Origin: Cherax quadricarinatus | Lineage: Eukaryota; Arthropoda; Malacostraca; Decapoda; Parastacidae | Length of the DNA: 64,000 nt | Assembly: GCF_038502225.1 (NCBI RefSeq) | Contig: NC_091352.1 | Coordinates: 22,960,642 to 23,024,641 of the forward strand | Direction of reading: 5' to 3' | Made by a program: the position numbers and the translations under genes | The notes under the pieces: model-generated | What the model was told of the DNA's origin: nothing | Database searches by the model: none | Seen by the model: only the letters and a program-made list of their open reading frames with translations | Shown here: in pieces, positions 1 through 10,850 of the stretch | Position numbering within the stretch: the stretch's first letter is position 1 | How the letters are laid out: every line of letters begins with the position of its first letter

Positions 1-1
1 C

Positions 2-1290
2 GACAAGGTCCTAAATGCACTAGAAGACAAAAAGAATGCAGATGTAATATATACAGACTTTGCAAAAGCCTTCAACAAGTGTGACCATGGCGTAATAGCG
101 CACAAAATGCGTGCTAAAGGAATAACAGGAAAAGTCGGTCGATGGATCTATAATTTCCTCACTAACAGAACACAGAGAGTAGTCGTCAACAGAGTAAAGT
201 CCGAGGCAGCTACGGTGAAAAGCTCTGTTCCACAAGGCACAGTACTCGCTCCCATCTTGTTCCTCATCCTCATATCCGACATAGACAAGGATGTCAGCCA
301 CAGCACCGTGTCTTCCTTTGCAGATGACACCCGAATCTGCATGACAGTGTCTTCCATTGCAGACACTGCAAAGCTCCAGGCGGACATCAACCAAATCTTT
401 CAGTGGGCTGCAGAAAACAATATGAAGTTCAACGATGAGAAATTTCAATTACTCAGATATGGTAAACATGAGGAAATTAAATCTTCATCAGAGTACAAAA
501 CAAATTCTGGCCACAAAATAAAGCGAAACACCAATGTCAAAGACCTGGGAGTGATCATGTCGGAGGATCTCACCTTCAAGGACCATAACATTGTATCAAT
601 CGCATCTGCTAGAAAAATGACAGGATGGATAATGAGAACCTTCAAAACTAGGGAGGCCAAGCCCATGATGACACTCTTCAGGTCACTTGTTCTATCTAGG
701 CTGGAATATTGCTGCACACTAACAGCACCTTTCAAGGCAGGTGAAATTGCCGACCTAGAAAATGTACAGAGAACTTTCACGGCGCGCATAATGGAGATAA
801 AACACCTCAATTACTGGGAGCGCTTGAGGTTCCTAAACCTGTATTCCCTGGAACGCAGGAGGGAGAGATACATGATTATATACACCTGGAAAATCCTAGA
901 GGGACTAGTACCGAACTTGCACACGAAAATCACTCACTACGAAAGCAAAAGACTTGGCAGATGATGCACCATCCCCCGAATGAAAAGCAGGGGTGTCACT
1001 AGCACGTTAAGAGACCATACAATAAGTGTCAGGGGCCTGAGACTGTTCAACTGCCTCCCAGCACACATAAGGGAGATTACCAACAGACCCCTGGCAGTCT
1101 TCAAGCTGGCACTGGACAAGCACCTAAAGTCAGTTCCTGATCAGCCGGGCTGTGGCTCGTACGTTGGTTTGCGTGCAGCCAGCAGCAACAGCTTGGTTGA
1201 TCAGGCTCTGATCCACCAGGAGGCCTGGTCACAGACCGAGCCGCGGGGGCGTTGACCCCCGGAACTCTCTCCAGGTAAACTCCAGGTAAT
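2..1290 (+). pseudogene. LINE-A copy 1, reverse transcriptase, 5' end outside the window
   Basis: The frame is open from the left edge and encodes the non-LTR reverse transcriptase palm and thumb. It shows a motif A region (TDFAKAFNKCDH), a VPQGTVLAPILF block and the catalytic FADDT, followed by the conserved C-terminal region. The frame is cut by one stop at 962-964 (tga). The neighbouring copy has cga there, so one C-to-T change explains it, and the same frame then runs to 1253-1255. Motif A reads AFNK where copy 2 has AFDK, a second sign of decay. The 3' end carries a GC-rich tail (tgatcaggctctgatccacc and onward) that recurs after copy 2 and near 41660. The sequence looks Jockey/CR1-like, but the clade is not certain. 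It is a dead retrotransposon gene. Confidence 0.85.
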
Positions 1291-1386
1291 ACCTGCAAGT
1301 CCCTCCCAAGAAGCTCATTGCTAGTAATCCCTTCCTTAAATCTCTTGTTAGAGCAACTGCTCAAGAAGAAATTTCTCACCTAGCTG

Positions 1387-1440
1387 GTCGTCCCACAGTT
1401 ACTAAAAACATAGGGGTCGTCCCACAGTTACTAAAAACAA
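1387..1440 (+). repeat. Short tandem duplication at the start of LINE-A copy 2
   Basis: A block beginning gtcgtcccacagttactaaa occurs at about 1387 and again at about 1417. The second block is in frame with the downstream reverse transcriptase. It probably marks the truncated 5' junction of the copy. Confidence 0.7.
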
Positions 1441-2915
1441 CAGACATAGCCCCACTCCACAAAGGGGGCAGTAAAGCAACAGCAAAGAACTACAGACCGA
1501 TAGCACTAACATCCCATATCATAAAAATCTTTGAAAGAGTCCTAAGAAGCAAGATCACCACCCATCTAGAAACCCATCAGTTACACAACCCAGGGCAACA
1601 TGGGTTTAGAACAGGTCGCTCCTGTCTGTCTCAACTATTGGATCACTACGACAAGGTCCTAGATGCACTAGAAGACAAAATGAATGTAGATGTAATATAT
1701 ACAGACGTTGCAAAAGCCTTCGACAAGTGTGACCATGGCGTAATAGCGCACAAAATGCGTGCTAAAGGAATAACAGGAAAAGTCGGTCGATGGATCTATA
1801 ATTTCCTCACTAACAGAACACAGAGAGTAGTAGTCAACAGAGTAAAGTCCGGGGCAGGCACGGTGAAAAGCTCTGTTCCACAAGGCACAGTACTCGCTCC
1901 CATCTTGTTCCTCATCCTTATATCTGACATAGACAAGGATGTCAGCCACAGCACCGTGTCTTCCTTTGCAGATGACACCCGAATCTGCATGACAGTGTCT
2001 TCCATTGCAGACACTGCAAGGCTCCAGGCGGACATCAACCAAATCTTTCAGTGGGCTGCAGAAAACAATATGAAGTTCAACGATGAGATATTTCAATTAC
2101 TCAGATATGGTAAACACGAGGAAATTAAATCTTCATCAGAGTACAAAACAAATTCTGGCCACAAAATAGAGCGAAACACCAATGCCAAAGACCTGGGAGT
2201 GATCATGTCGGAGGATCTCACCTTCAAGGACCATAACATTGTATTGATCGCATCTGCTAGGAAAATGACATGATGGATAATGAGAACCTTCAAAATGAGG
2301 GATGACAAGCCCATGATGACACTCTTCAGGTCACTTGTTCTGTCTAGGCTGGAATATTGCTGCACACTAACAGCACCTTTCAAGGCAGGTGAAATTGCTG
2401 ACCTAGAAAATGTACAGAGAACCTTCACTGCACGCATAACGGAGATAAAACACCTCAATTACTGGGAGCGCTTGAGGTTCCCGAACCTGTATTCCCTGGA
2501 ACGCAGGCGGGAGAGATACATGATTATATACACCTGGAAAATCCTAGAGGGACTAGTACCAAACTTGCACACAAAAATCACTCACTACGAAAGCAAAAGA
2601 CTTGGCAGACGATGCAACATCCCCCCAATGAAAAGCAGGGGTGTCACTAGCATGTTAAGAGACCATACAATAAGTGTCAGGGGCCCGAGACTGTTCAACT
2701 GCCTCCCAGCATACATAAGAGGGATTACCAACAGACCCCTGGCAGTCTTCAAGCTGGCACTGGACAAGCACCTAAAGTCGGTTCCTGATCAGCCGGGCTG
2801 TGGCTCGTACGTTGGTTTGCCTGCAGCCAGCAGTAACAGCCTGGTTGATCAGGCTCTGATCCACCAGGGGGCGTTGACCCCCGGAACTCTCTCCAGGTAA
2901 ACTCCAGTAATAAGT
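1412..2915 (+). pseudogene. LINE-A copy 2, reverse transcriptase
   Basis: Reading upstream of the first listed start gives recognisable reverse transcriptase sequence (PLHKGGS, NYRPIALTS, GFRTGRS) from about 1412, so the copy is 5'-truncated within the RT domain. Motif A (TDVAKAFDKCDH), VPQGTVLAPILF and FADDT are all present. One nonsense codon at 2271-2273 (tga) replaces the gga seen in copy 1. The frame resumes unchanged at 2274 and ends at 2898-2900. The 3' tail matches copy 1. The two copies lie in the same orientation, about 1.6 kb apart. Their disabling stops differ, so each was inactivated independently. Confidence 0.86.
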
Positions 2916-2925
2916 TATCACAAGT

Positions 2926-4878
2926 TATATACACTGATGGATCTAAACAGGAGTCTTCTGGCAGGGCTGCATGTGCTCTTGTTGCCACCTCCCTAGTTAA
3001 GAACGATAATAAATTTGTTGAGTTAGGCATAAGAATTAGCAACTGGGCGTCTACACTACAAACTGAATTGTTTGCAATCCTAATGGCGCTAAAGCTAACC
3101 TATGACACTGAGCTTGACTCTATCCAAAATGGTTGGGATCCTCTCCAAGATACGATACTACGTGCCGCAAAATGCCCTTCTCACACTATACCACTCACTT
3201 ATTTATCCATACCTCACCTATGCTATTTGTGCTTGGGGATCAACTGCAGCAACACACCTAAAGCCAATAATAACTAAACAAAAAGCTGCAGTAAGAATAA
3301 TCACTAAATCCCATCCCTGGCAACACACACCCCCACTCTTCATAGATCTAAACTTGCTCCCTGTTCAGTACATCCACACTTACTACTGTGCAATCTACAT
3401 CTACAGGACCTTAAACTCCAATATCAACCTTGACCTAAAATGCATTCTTGATAGTTGTGACAGAACCCACAGGCATAACACCAGACACAAACATCTCTAC
3501 GACATTCCCCGTGTCCGACTAAACCTTTACAAAAATTCAATGTATGTCAAAGGCCCTAAAATCTGGAACACCCTACCTGAGAACTCTAGAACTGCAGACA
3601 CATTCATCACCTTCAAAACTACCATTAGAAAACATCTTATCTCCCTGATACACCCCGTCAACTAACTACACGAATACCACCTGGTGGTTCACACTTACAC
3701 TCACTCACCCATATGACCATAAACAGAAATATTAATCTCAATCTTAAAATAATGAATCCTGTGATACTCCAATACTGAAACTATGTACTGTGCCAAAGCA
3801 AAAGCATTCACATTGCTAAACTCACAAACTAGTATTTAGTCACTTAGCCATAATACCAACTTACCTCATAATTTGTAATATTTTAAAATTAAGAATTAAA
3901 CTAAGTCTGCCCGAAATGCCTAGCCATGATAGGTATTCTAGTGGTACACTCTGTAATCATTATTTTACTACATGTAAACCACACAATAACCAAATTCTGT
4001 GAACTCAGCATTGTAATCCTGATAGAGAATAAACTTTGAATTTGAATTTGAATTTGAATCATCATTACTGATTCTATGTCATCATTGAAGGCTCTTGATT
4101 CATATAATGACTCCAACAACATGCTCATTGGAGAGGCCATGTATAGATACTCAAAAATTAGGGACAAAGGAATTAATGTACAATTGCTATGGATCCCATC
4201 ACACATTGGATTACTCCTTCATGATAAAGTTGATATGTTAGCCAAGAAGAGTACCCAGAAGGAGAATGTAGAATATAACTTTGGTATAACTGTGTCTAGC
4301 ATTAGGAATAATATTAGGAGAGAAGTAAATAATGAAAATGATTGCTATAGGAATGCAGTTAGAAGCCTGAGTAGATCTATAACCCACTATGATAACATGA
4401 ACGTAGATAAGCATGTTTATGGAGCAACGTGCAATGTGAACAGACTGACTGATGTTGTAGTGGCCAGGCTTAGGCTTGGTTACAAGTACTTCTGGCAGTT
4501 TGGGAGACACACAGATGATGATCAAACTAAATGTAAATTATGTGATCAGGCATATGGTCACTCTCTTGAACACTATGTGCTTAATTGTCCACTTATTGAG
4601 GAATACAGAGACAGACAGTATAATAACATATGTGACATGTCAAGATATCTTATTAATGAAAATAAGATACCAGATATACTAAGCAAATTTCCGAAATTTG
4701 CTTGTAACAGATAAGTGAACTATAGATATGTAGATATAAATCCATATGTATTCCTGTTAACCCTTTGGGGCCTAGTTCCTAGGCCTTTTGTGGATCCATA
4801 TGCTCTCACGCTACCGTGCACAGGATGGATATGGGGTGCACAATAAACTAGCCACTTCGGTGGCAAAATCTAAAATCT
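2926..4878 (+). pseudogene. RNase H-bearing LINE 3' end, split by a nested LINE-B fragment
   Basis: Segment 2926-3120 encodes the RNase H start (VIYTDGSK, then a TELFAILMALK helix). Segment 4058-4713 encodes the continuation (IIITDSMSSLKAL, then WIPSHIG). It ends in a cysteine-rich tail (CKLCDQAYGHSLEHYVLNC) and a stop at 4711-4713. Both parts lie in the same frame and join across the inserted LINE-B piece at 3121-4057. The 3' untranslated region runs to about 4878 and ends in a taaaatctaaaatctaa-type tail. The RT and endonuclease parts are absent, so this is a 5'-truncated copy of an I/Jockey-type LINE. Confidence 0.8.
3121..4057 (+). mobile_element. LINE-B 3' fragment nested in the RNase H LINE
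   Basis: The frame ending at 3663-3665 encodes the thumb and C-terminal part of a CR1/Jockey-like RT (GILSKIRYYVP, ICAWGST, KGPKIWNTLP). It matches the C-terminus of the 629-codon ORF at 29185-31074. The 3' UTR runs to a (tttgaa)n tail at 4035-4060. The copy starts at nearly the same point of the element as the fragment at 34137-35034. I see no clear target-site duplication. Confidence 0.82.
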
Positions 4879-4881
4879 AAC

Positions 4882-5419
4882 CTCTTAACTTGGTGTTATT
4901 ATCACTGATTACTTCTTAGCCTACCATGCAGTTTAATGTCTCCTAATTATTATACACACTGGGTGAAACTCCATTAAGATCTGAGACCGATGAGTGATGA
5001 TTAAACCACTGGTATTTTTCCCCGGGACACAGTCCATGGCGACGCGCCAGTCACCCTCGGTACTACCATTATTCACTAATTTTTACCACTTTATTACGGT
5101 GGTCCCGTAAATCACGTTCCCTCACTCTTCACCAGGAACAGTTACAACACTTCCTATTATGAAATGAGGCCTATATTAATCCTTAGGCCACCGTGAATGC
5201 CAATTTTCTGGTCCCGTGTTTTCACAGCCTCCTAAATCCATTCAAAACACTCCCGCTTCTCCCATGCCCTGTGTCGACCTATACCCCCGCACATCTGCGC
5301 AGGTGCAGCAGGAACCCAGTTGGTTCCATTCCATTTTCAAATACATTTTGACCCAAATCAACACATTAAACACTTATTAGGCACTATAGCTTCAGAAATT
5401 AAATAATTTCCACAAACCG
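4882..5419 (+). repeat. Left arm of a 540-bp inverted repeat
   Basis: This block is the diverged reverse complement of 7638-8173. Landmarks shared between the arms are ctcttaacttgg at the outer end, the ccgggacac block, the ttcctattatgaaa block and ttccaca at the inner end. It ends one base before the BEL 5' LTR. It has no coding potential. It may be a separate repeat family present twice, or an inverted duplication; the sequence does not decide. Confidence 0.75.
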
Positions 5420-5940
5420 TGTTGGTGTAGCAGGACATCGAAATGAGATGGTGAATGGAGGAAATAAGAAGCATCAGTCACCCACAGTTGAGTAACCCTT
5501 CTAGTTATAGCAGACTGATACTGGCCAGTTAGGTATGTTGTAATTGGATAGGTTGTGGGTGATCTAGCTACATCAAGTGACCACCAGAGAATATCTGGTA
5601 AGGGGTGGTATTATATACAAGTGTTTTTCCTTGATGGATATATACATGTACAACCTACCTCCCTCCCCCCTTCATTCAGTTAAACTAATATAATCTATAC
5701 AGTCCACAGTTAATTAGTAGCGCCATACTTGTGGGCACTATCCAATTTATACTGGTCTTGGATAGATATAGATAAGATTATGAGGCTGAAGGGACTACCT
5801 GCAGTGACCAAGGGTGGTTAAGTTTTCTCATGTCTACACGGGTGACTACGGTAAATAATATGGTTGTTGTCTCCCAATGAGATTACTCATATGCATGTAA
5901 TGTTGAGGTACATACAGGTAACACCCTAGAATATTTTCCA
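5420..5940 (+). repeat. BEL/Pao 5' LTR
   Basis: This block is repeated directly at 8319-8835. It begins tgttggtgtagcagg and ends attttcca, the usual TG to CA boundaries. Length is about 521 bp. Most differences from the 3' LTR are scattered single bases and short indels. The flanking bases give no convincing target-site duplication. Confidence 0.82.
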
Positions 5941-5950
5941 TATCTGCCCG

Positions 5951-5968
5951 CTGGTCCTTCGAACCAGA
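5951..5968 (+). promoter_or_regulatory. Possible tRNA primer-binding site region of the BEL/Pao element
   Basis: Ten bases after the 5' LTR lies ctggtccttcgaaccag. It resembles the ggtccttcga-type motif I remember just inside BEL/Pao LTRs. Position and motif fit, but the tRNA is not assigned. Confidence 0.45.
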
Positions 5969-6176
5969 TGCAATCAGTGAAAAAATTAATTGAATTAATT
6001 ACTTAATAATTAAGTGACTGATTGAAGAAAGTGGGTATAGGGTACACAAATTTAATCGATCGTGAGGCGGATGATAATTAGCCCAATTAATTGCTAGCAC
6101 ACGTGTGGCTAGGATTTATACAAGAGTAAAGTGCAAGAATTACTCTTATAAGACGCCTACTTAAGTTGTATAATCA

Positions 6177-6709
6177 GTGATTAATAATTCTCTAACCATG
6201 ACTGGATCTGATGGAGTTAATGTGGCTGACAAGTCCGTGGATTTTAGAGTAATGAAAGTATCATTACAGGCTATTAAAGGCCATGTGACAGAGGCATACA
6301 AGTGCTTGGATTTAATGAATCAAAGAACCGTGAACCTTAATGGGATATTAAAGTGGAAAGAATGAAAGAACTTGACAGATTTATCAGATGTCTAGACAAT
6401 TATTGTCATACCAAATTGAACAGTGGCTATCAATGCAACAAGGGAAGGCACCATACAGTTATGTGCAGGGTTGTATGTAATTCTTATAATAATGGTGACA
6501 ATAATGATAATGTTAATAACCCTGACACTACAGTGACTGATGTAAAGGTTGCAGCTAATGGCAATAATGATGACCTAGCTGAGGTAGCCTTGCCGGTGTT
6601 GGATGTAATAATTCAGGATAAAGGGCATAAATCCAAAACCATGCGGCGTCACTCTCCTCAACACTGGTACGGGCCATATGGCAGACTACCCCCTAGTAAT
6701 AATGACTAG
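6177..6709 (+). pseudogene. BEL/Pao gag remnant
   Basis: Two overlapping frames (6177-6365 and 6353-6709) form a broken gag-like stretch. The second contains a partial zinc-knuckle motif with the BEL-type GRHHTVMC core, followed by an Asn/Asp-rich linker. A frameshift separates the two frames near 6353-6365. The region is far shorter than a full gag, so much of it has been lost. Placement between the LTR and the Pao-type RT fragments supports the call more than the protein sequence alone. Confidence 0.6.
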
Positions 6710-6789
6710 AGGAAGTAGTAAATACAGTCATGGTGTCTTACTCATAAAACGTCAACCCAGTACAAGTATTCTTCTATCGAGGATGATGT

Positions 6790-7625
6790 TGAACCAGTCT
6801 AATTTGTGGGAGCTGGACAGCATAGGGATTAATATAAATGAGGAAAGTCCAAATGATTCCATTACTCAGGAACAATACCTGAAGGATGTTAAATGTGAAT
6901 CTGGACATAACTAGGTGCGACTTCCGTGGAAGCTCAACCGTCCAGAATTACTAATTATAGCATGGCATATGGACAGTTAAAAGGACCAGCTCTGCAAACT
7001 GAGCAAGACACCAGAATTGATGACTGCTTATAATATAATTAATAAACAGATAAATAATAAATTGTTCCTACTTCAGGCGACGATAAATGCACACCTTAAG
7101 TGCACAGGTGGTCCACTGAGCGAAGTAATTGGGTAAATAATCTTATGTGGACAATTTCTGGGTGTGATGTCAACTGAAGAGGAACTAATGAGGATATGTG
7201 AAGGGGTTAATGAAATAATGCAAGGTGCAAGGATGCCCCTGAGGGAATGGAACAGTAATTAGTCCATTTCGAGGGATCAATAAATATGGATGGCCCTGGA
7301 GTTGAAGTGCCTATATGCAGTAATGTGCTGGGGCTGACTTGGGACACTAAGAGAGACTTGTTATTGTTAAAGTCTCATTATTCCAGTATGCCCAATAAAT
7401 TAACCCAGAGCATAGGCTTAGTGTCACACCTTAAAATAAGAGGGAAATTGTTAATACCAGAAGTATGGAAGCTTGAGTGTGCTTTGGATGGAGCCCTACC
7501 TGAGGAGTTAACAGGTGGAAAGAATTAATAGGTGATTATTAAATACCAGTGTTGGAGTTCCCAAGCCAGGTGGCCAGTGAAGATGGGAAAATTGTACTCC
7601 ACATTATTTAAGTCATCTAACAACG
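6790..7625 (+). pseudogene. BEL/Pao pol remnants (RT and RNase H start)
   Basis: Collinear fragments in shifting frames match Pao-family polymerase landmarks. WELDSIGI sits near 6810, LPWKLNRPELL near 6925 and the helix PELMTAYNIINKQ near 7010. A YVDN motif, where YVDD is expected, lies near 7146. EWNSN follows near 7250, then VLGLTWDTKRD and IRGKLLIPEVWK at 7320-7480, and FPSQVASEDGKIVLHI near 7555-7605. The RT core between about 7090 and 7140 is missing. Everything after the RNase H start is replaced by the inverted-repeat arm at 7638. The element is inactive: catalytic Asp is changed to Asn, several frames are broken, and integrase is absent. Confidence 0.72.
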
Positions 7626-7637
7626 ACCTCCGCCCGG

Positions 7638-8173
7638 CCGCAGTGTGGAAAATATTTTAATTTCCCGAAGCTATAGTGCCTAATAGGTATTTAATGTGTT
7701 GATCTGGGTCAAAAATGTATTTGAAAATGGAATAGAACCAACAGGGTTCCCCCTGCGCCTGCGCGGATGTGCGGGGAGGCAGGTCGAGACAGGGCATCGA
7801 GGCGCGGGAGTGTTTTGAATGGGGTTAAGAGGCTGTGAAAACATGGGACCTGGAAATTGGTGTTCATGGCGGCCTAAGGATTAATATAGGCCTCACTTCA
7901 TAATAGGAAGTGTCATAACTGTTCCTGGTGAAGAGTGAGGGAACATGATTTATGGGACCACTGTAATAAAGTTGGCAAAATTAGTGAATAATGGTAGGAC
8001 ACTATGGCGACCGGTGTCGCCATAGTGTCCCGGGGAAAAATACCCATGATTTAATCATCACTCATCGGTCTTAGATCTTAATGGAGTGGCCTCCAATGTG
8101 TATATTAATTATGAGACATTAAACCGTATGGTGGGCTAAGAAGCAATCAGTGATAATAACACCAAGTTAAGAG
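7638..8173 (-). repeat. Right arm of the 540-bp inverted repeat, inside the BEL element
   Basis: This is the reverse complement of 4882-5419 with scattered differences. It interrupts BEL pol and is followed by about 145 bp of non-coding sequence before the 3' LTR. No terminal inverted repeats or target-site duplication of its own could be recognised. Confidence 0.75.
7997..8030. repeat. Perfect 15-bp-arm hairpin
   Basis: ggacactatggcgac is followed by a cggt loop and then its exact reverse complement. The other arm of the large inverted repeat has diverged, non-palindromic sequence at the equivalent place (about 5026-5060), so the hairpin is specific to this copy. Confidence 0.85.
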
Positions 8174-8318
8174 AATGTGTGAAGTGAAATGAGTCGCCGT
8201 TCTCTGAGCATCTGTTTACCTCGTGTTCCTGTCCCAAGGATAGTGAAGTTTTTATGGAGTCACGACTTCTAAACCGGGACGAACCAATGAATACCTCGTC
8301 CTGCTGGAATAAGAACTG

Positions 8319-8835
8319 TGTCGATGTAGCAGGACATCGAAATGAGATGGTGAATGGAGGAAATAAGGAGCATCAGTCACCCACAGTTGAGTAACCCTTC
8401 TAGTTATAGCAGACTGATACTGGCCAGTTAGGTATGTTGTAATTGGATAGGTTGTGGGTGATCCAGATACATCAAGTGACCACCAGAGAATATCTGGTAA
8501 GTGGTGGTATTATATACAAGTGTTTTTCCTTGATGGATATATACATGTACAACCTACCTCCCCCCTTCATTCAGTTAAACTAATATAATTTATACAGTCC
8601 ACAATTAATTAGTAGCACCGTACTTGTGGGTGCTATCCAATTTATACTGGTCTCGGATAGATATGGAGAAGATTATGAGGCCGAAGGGACCACCTGCAGT
8701 GACCAGGGGTGGTTAAGTTTTCTCATGTCTACACGGGTGACTACGGTAAACAATATGGTTGTTGTCTCCCAATGAGATTACTGGTATGCATGTAATGTTG
8801 AGGTACATACAGGTAACACCCTAGAAAATTTTCCA
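8319..8835 (+). repeat. BEL/Pao 3' LTR
   Basis: Direct repeat of 5420-5940, beginning tgtcgatgtagcagg and ending attttcca. The flank after 8835 (taaca) does not match the flank before 5420 (aaccg), so the element's ends have been rearranged or the duplication has decayed. Confidence 0.82.
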
Positions 8836-8839
8836 TAAC

Positions 8840-9062
8840 ACTAGTAAGACCAATGGGATGATAGTGGGAGGTATCACGTCCTGTAGTACCTGGTATATGG
8901 AAAGGGAGAGCAAAGACAAATTTCCACAGCTGGGGAAGAATTCCTTGCGACCAAAGGAGATTAAATAGGTGCATGAGGACAGCAAGGACTGAGTGATGTA
9001 AATGCTGGAGCATATGATTATGAACGCTTTCAGGCCCAATTGTCGACGATCAGCAAGCGGAG
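8840..9062 (-). pseudogene. LINE-D copy 1 reverse transcriptase start
   Basis: The minus strand encodes a degenerate FNLLWSQGILPQLWK block followed by PGTTGRDTSHYHPIGLTS. This is the pre-palm signature of Jockey/I-type RTs (usually PGK...SYRPIALTS). The RT is truncated at the LTR boundary before the catalytic motifs. Confidence 0.68.
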
Positions 9063-9689
9063 AGTATCGACTCCAATTCCAGAAGTGTAAAAGGCACATT
9101 ATAAGATTCTTCCCTACTAGAAGAAAAGTCTAAGGGCTCAAATTCTCTGGCAAACTTTGAGGAAAGAAACATGGGACGTAGGTGGAGCCCCTGAGAGATA
9201 TGGACAAGATGAGTACCAATTTCAGAGACAACGTCAAAGAGGGTTTGCTACAGCAACACTGGCAACCCAAAGAACGGGAACTGGATCAGGAGACAAATTG
9301 CCATTCAGTTTCCATACTATTTTACAGACTGCACTTACAGAGGAAGCCTAAGTGATGGTAGAAACATAATCCCACTAACAAGTGTGTTTACCTTCATGGA
9401 TGACACGTTGGGCGACCGCTCTAGTCTGCTTAAAATCAAGGAGGCACTCTGTGGTTCTGTTGTACCAATATCTGCCCCACACAGTGCACTTCACGCATAC
9501 TGCACGAACACAAGCAGGAGACTGTCAAGGCATGTACTTCTGAGAATGCCTGCCTGAGGTTTGGGGTATAGAATGTGAAACTGAGGTTAGGAAAAGGTGT
9601 AACAGCTGATCAGTGGAGGACGAAGAAGGATCCTCACAAAAAGCAGTTTGACATGGGTAAAGGTTGCAGTTCACTAGGTCAAACAGCCA

Positions 9690-9862
9690 GCGTGGGCTGC
9701 AAGGTGGTGGTGAATATGAATGAAAAGTAAGGACTGGAAAATGATCACTGTCATGTAAGTTAGGGAGGACAGGCCAGGTAAAGTCTAGTTCAATTGATGA
9801 AGAGCAAGCCGAGAAATCGATGCAAGAGTGTGAGTGAGTATGAGGGTCAAAATGGGTGGGAG
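9690..9862 (-). pseudogene. LINE-D copy 1 endonuclease C-terminal half
   Basis: On the minus strand the translation contains SCIDFSACSSS and then LHDSDHFPVL. The SDHFP motif is the conserved end of the apurinic-like endonuclease of non-LTR retrotransposons. It abuts the Tigger end at 9865, so the Tigger element inserted inside the endonuclease gene. About 600 bp of degenerate linker (9065-9690) separates it from the RT fragment. Confidence 0.7.
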
Positions 9863-10345
9863 TACAGTGGCCCCCCGCATACCGATTTTAATCCGTGCAA
9901 GAGGGCTCATTGGTATGCGAAATAATCGGTATGCGAATGAATTTTCCCCATAAGAAAAAATGGAAATCAAATTAATCCGTGCAAGACACCCAAAAGTATG
10001 AAAAAAAAAATTTTACCACATGAAATATACATTTTCCTACACACAAAGAGAAGGATACATGCACAATAGTAGAGTAGTACATGCACAGTATATATTGTGC
10101 ATGTACTAGTCTACTAAATGAAGAATAAATGACACTTACCTTTATTGAAGATGCAGCAATGACTGATGAGACACTGTGTCCTGGGAGTGCGTTTTCCTCC
10201 TGAGTACTCTAGGTCCTGTTTGGCATTTTCTTCCAGAACAGGCCTTATCACACTGTGTATGTCACTACGATTCTTAAATCTCTCAAACCAACCTTTGCTG
10301 GCTTTAAATTCACCAATATGAGCACTAGTTCCAGGCATTTTTCCC

Positions 10346-10490
10346 TGTTCACCTGGGTGTTAGTCGACTGGTGTGGGTTGCATCCTGGGAGACAAGATTA
10401 AGGACCCCAATGGAAATAAGTTAGACAGTCTTCGATGACACTGACTTTTTTGGGTTATCCTGGGTGGCAAATCCTCTGGGGTTAATTGTT
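10346..10490 (+). mobile_element. 5'-truncated tRNA-SINE inside Tigger-1
   Basis: The stretch starting near ccctgttcacctgggtgtta matches the body of the SINE at 11279-11556, without its tRNA-like head. It lies between the two DNA-binding domains of the Tigger-1 transposase. Confidence 0.75.
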
Positions 10491-10521
10491 TCTTGGTATA
10501 TTCTCAATAAGCCACACCAAC

Positions 10522-10850
10522 AACAGTGCTACAGCAGCAGCAGACGATGCTACAGCAGCAGCAGACGATGCTACAGCAGCAGCAGACGATGCTACAGCAG
10601 CAGCAGACGATGCTACAGCAGCAGCAGCAGCAGACGATGCTACAGCAGCAGCAGACGATGCTACAGCAGCAGCAGACGATGCTACAGCACCAGCAGCAGC
10701 AGACGATGCTACAGCAGCAGCAGACGATGCTACAGCAGCAGCAGCAGCAGACGATGCTACAGCAGCAGCAGACGATGCTACAGCAGCAGCAGACGATGCT
10801 ACAGCAGCAGCAGCAGCTGACAGTGCAGCAGCAGCAGCTGTACCACCAAT
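10522..10850 (+). repeat. 18-bp CAG-rich minisatellite
   Basis: Units of cagcagcagacgatgcta repeat about 15 times, with some units lengthened by extra cag triplets. Because the unit is a multiple of three it is open in several frames (poly-Gln, Ser/Arg, Ala/Asp and, on minus, Ala/Ser). It begins where the Tigger transposase sequence STITAI should continue, so it probably expanded from a short cag run in the transposase gene. Confidence 0.92.

Noticed and set aside
3901..4206. Minus-strand frame at 3.9-4.2 kb
   Set aside because: It crosses the (tttgaa)n tail and the border of two nested elements, and is antisense to the RNase H remnant.
7286..7528. Independent small gene
   Set aside because: VLGLTWDTKRD and IRGKLLIPEVWK are conserved Pao-type pol sequence and lie between two LTRs in the expected order.
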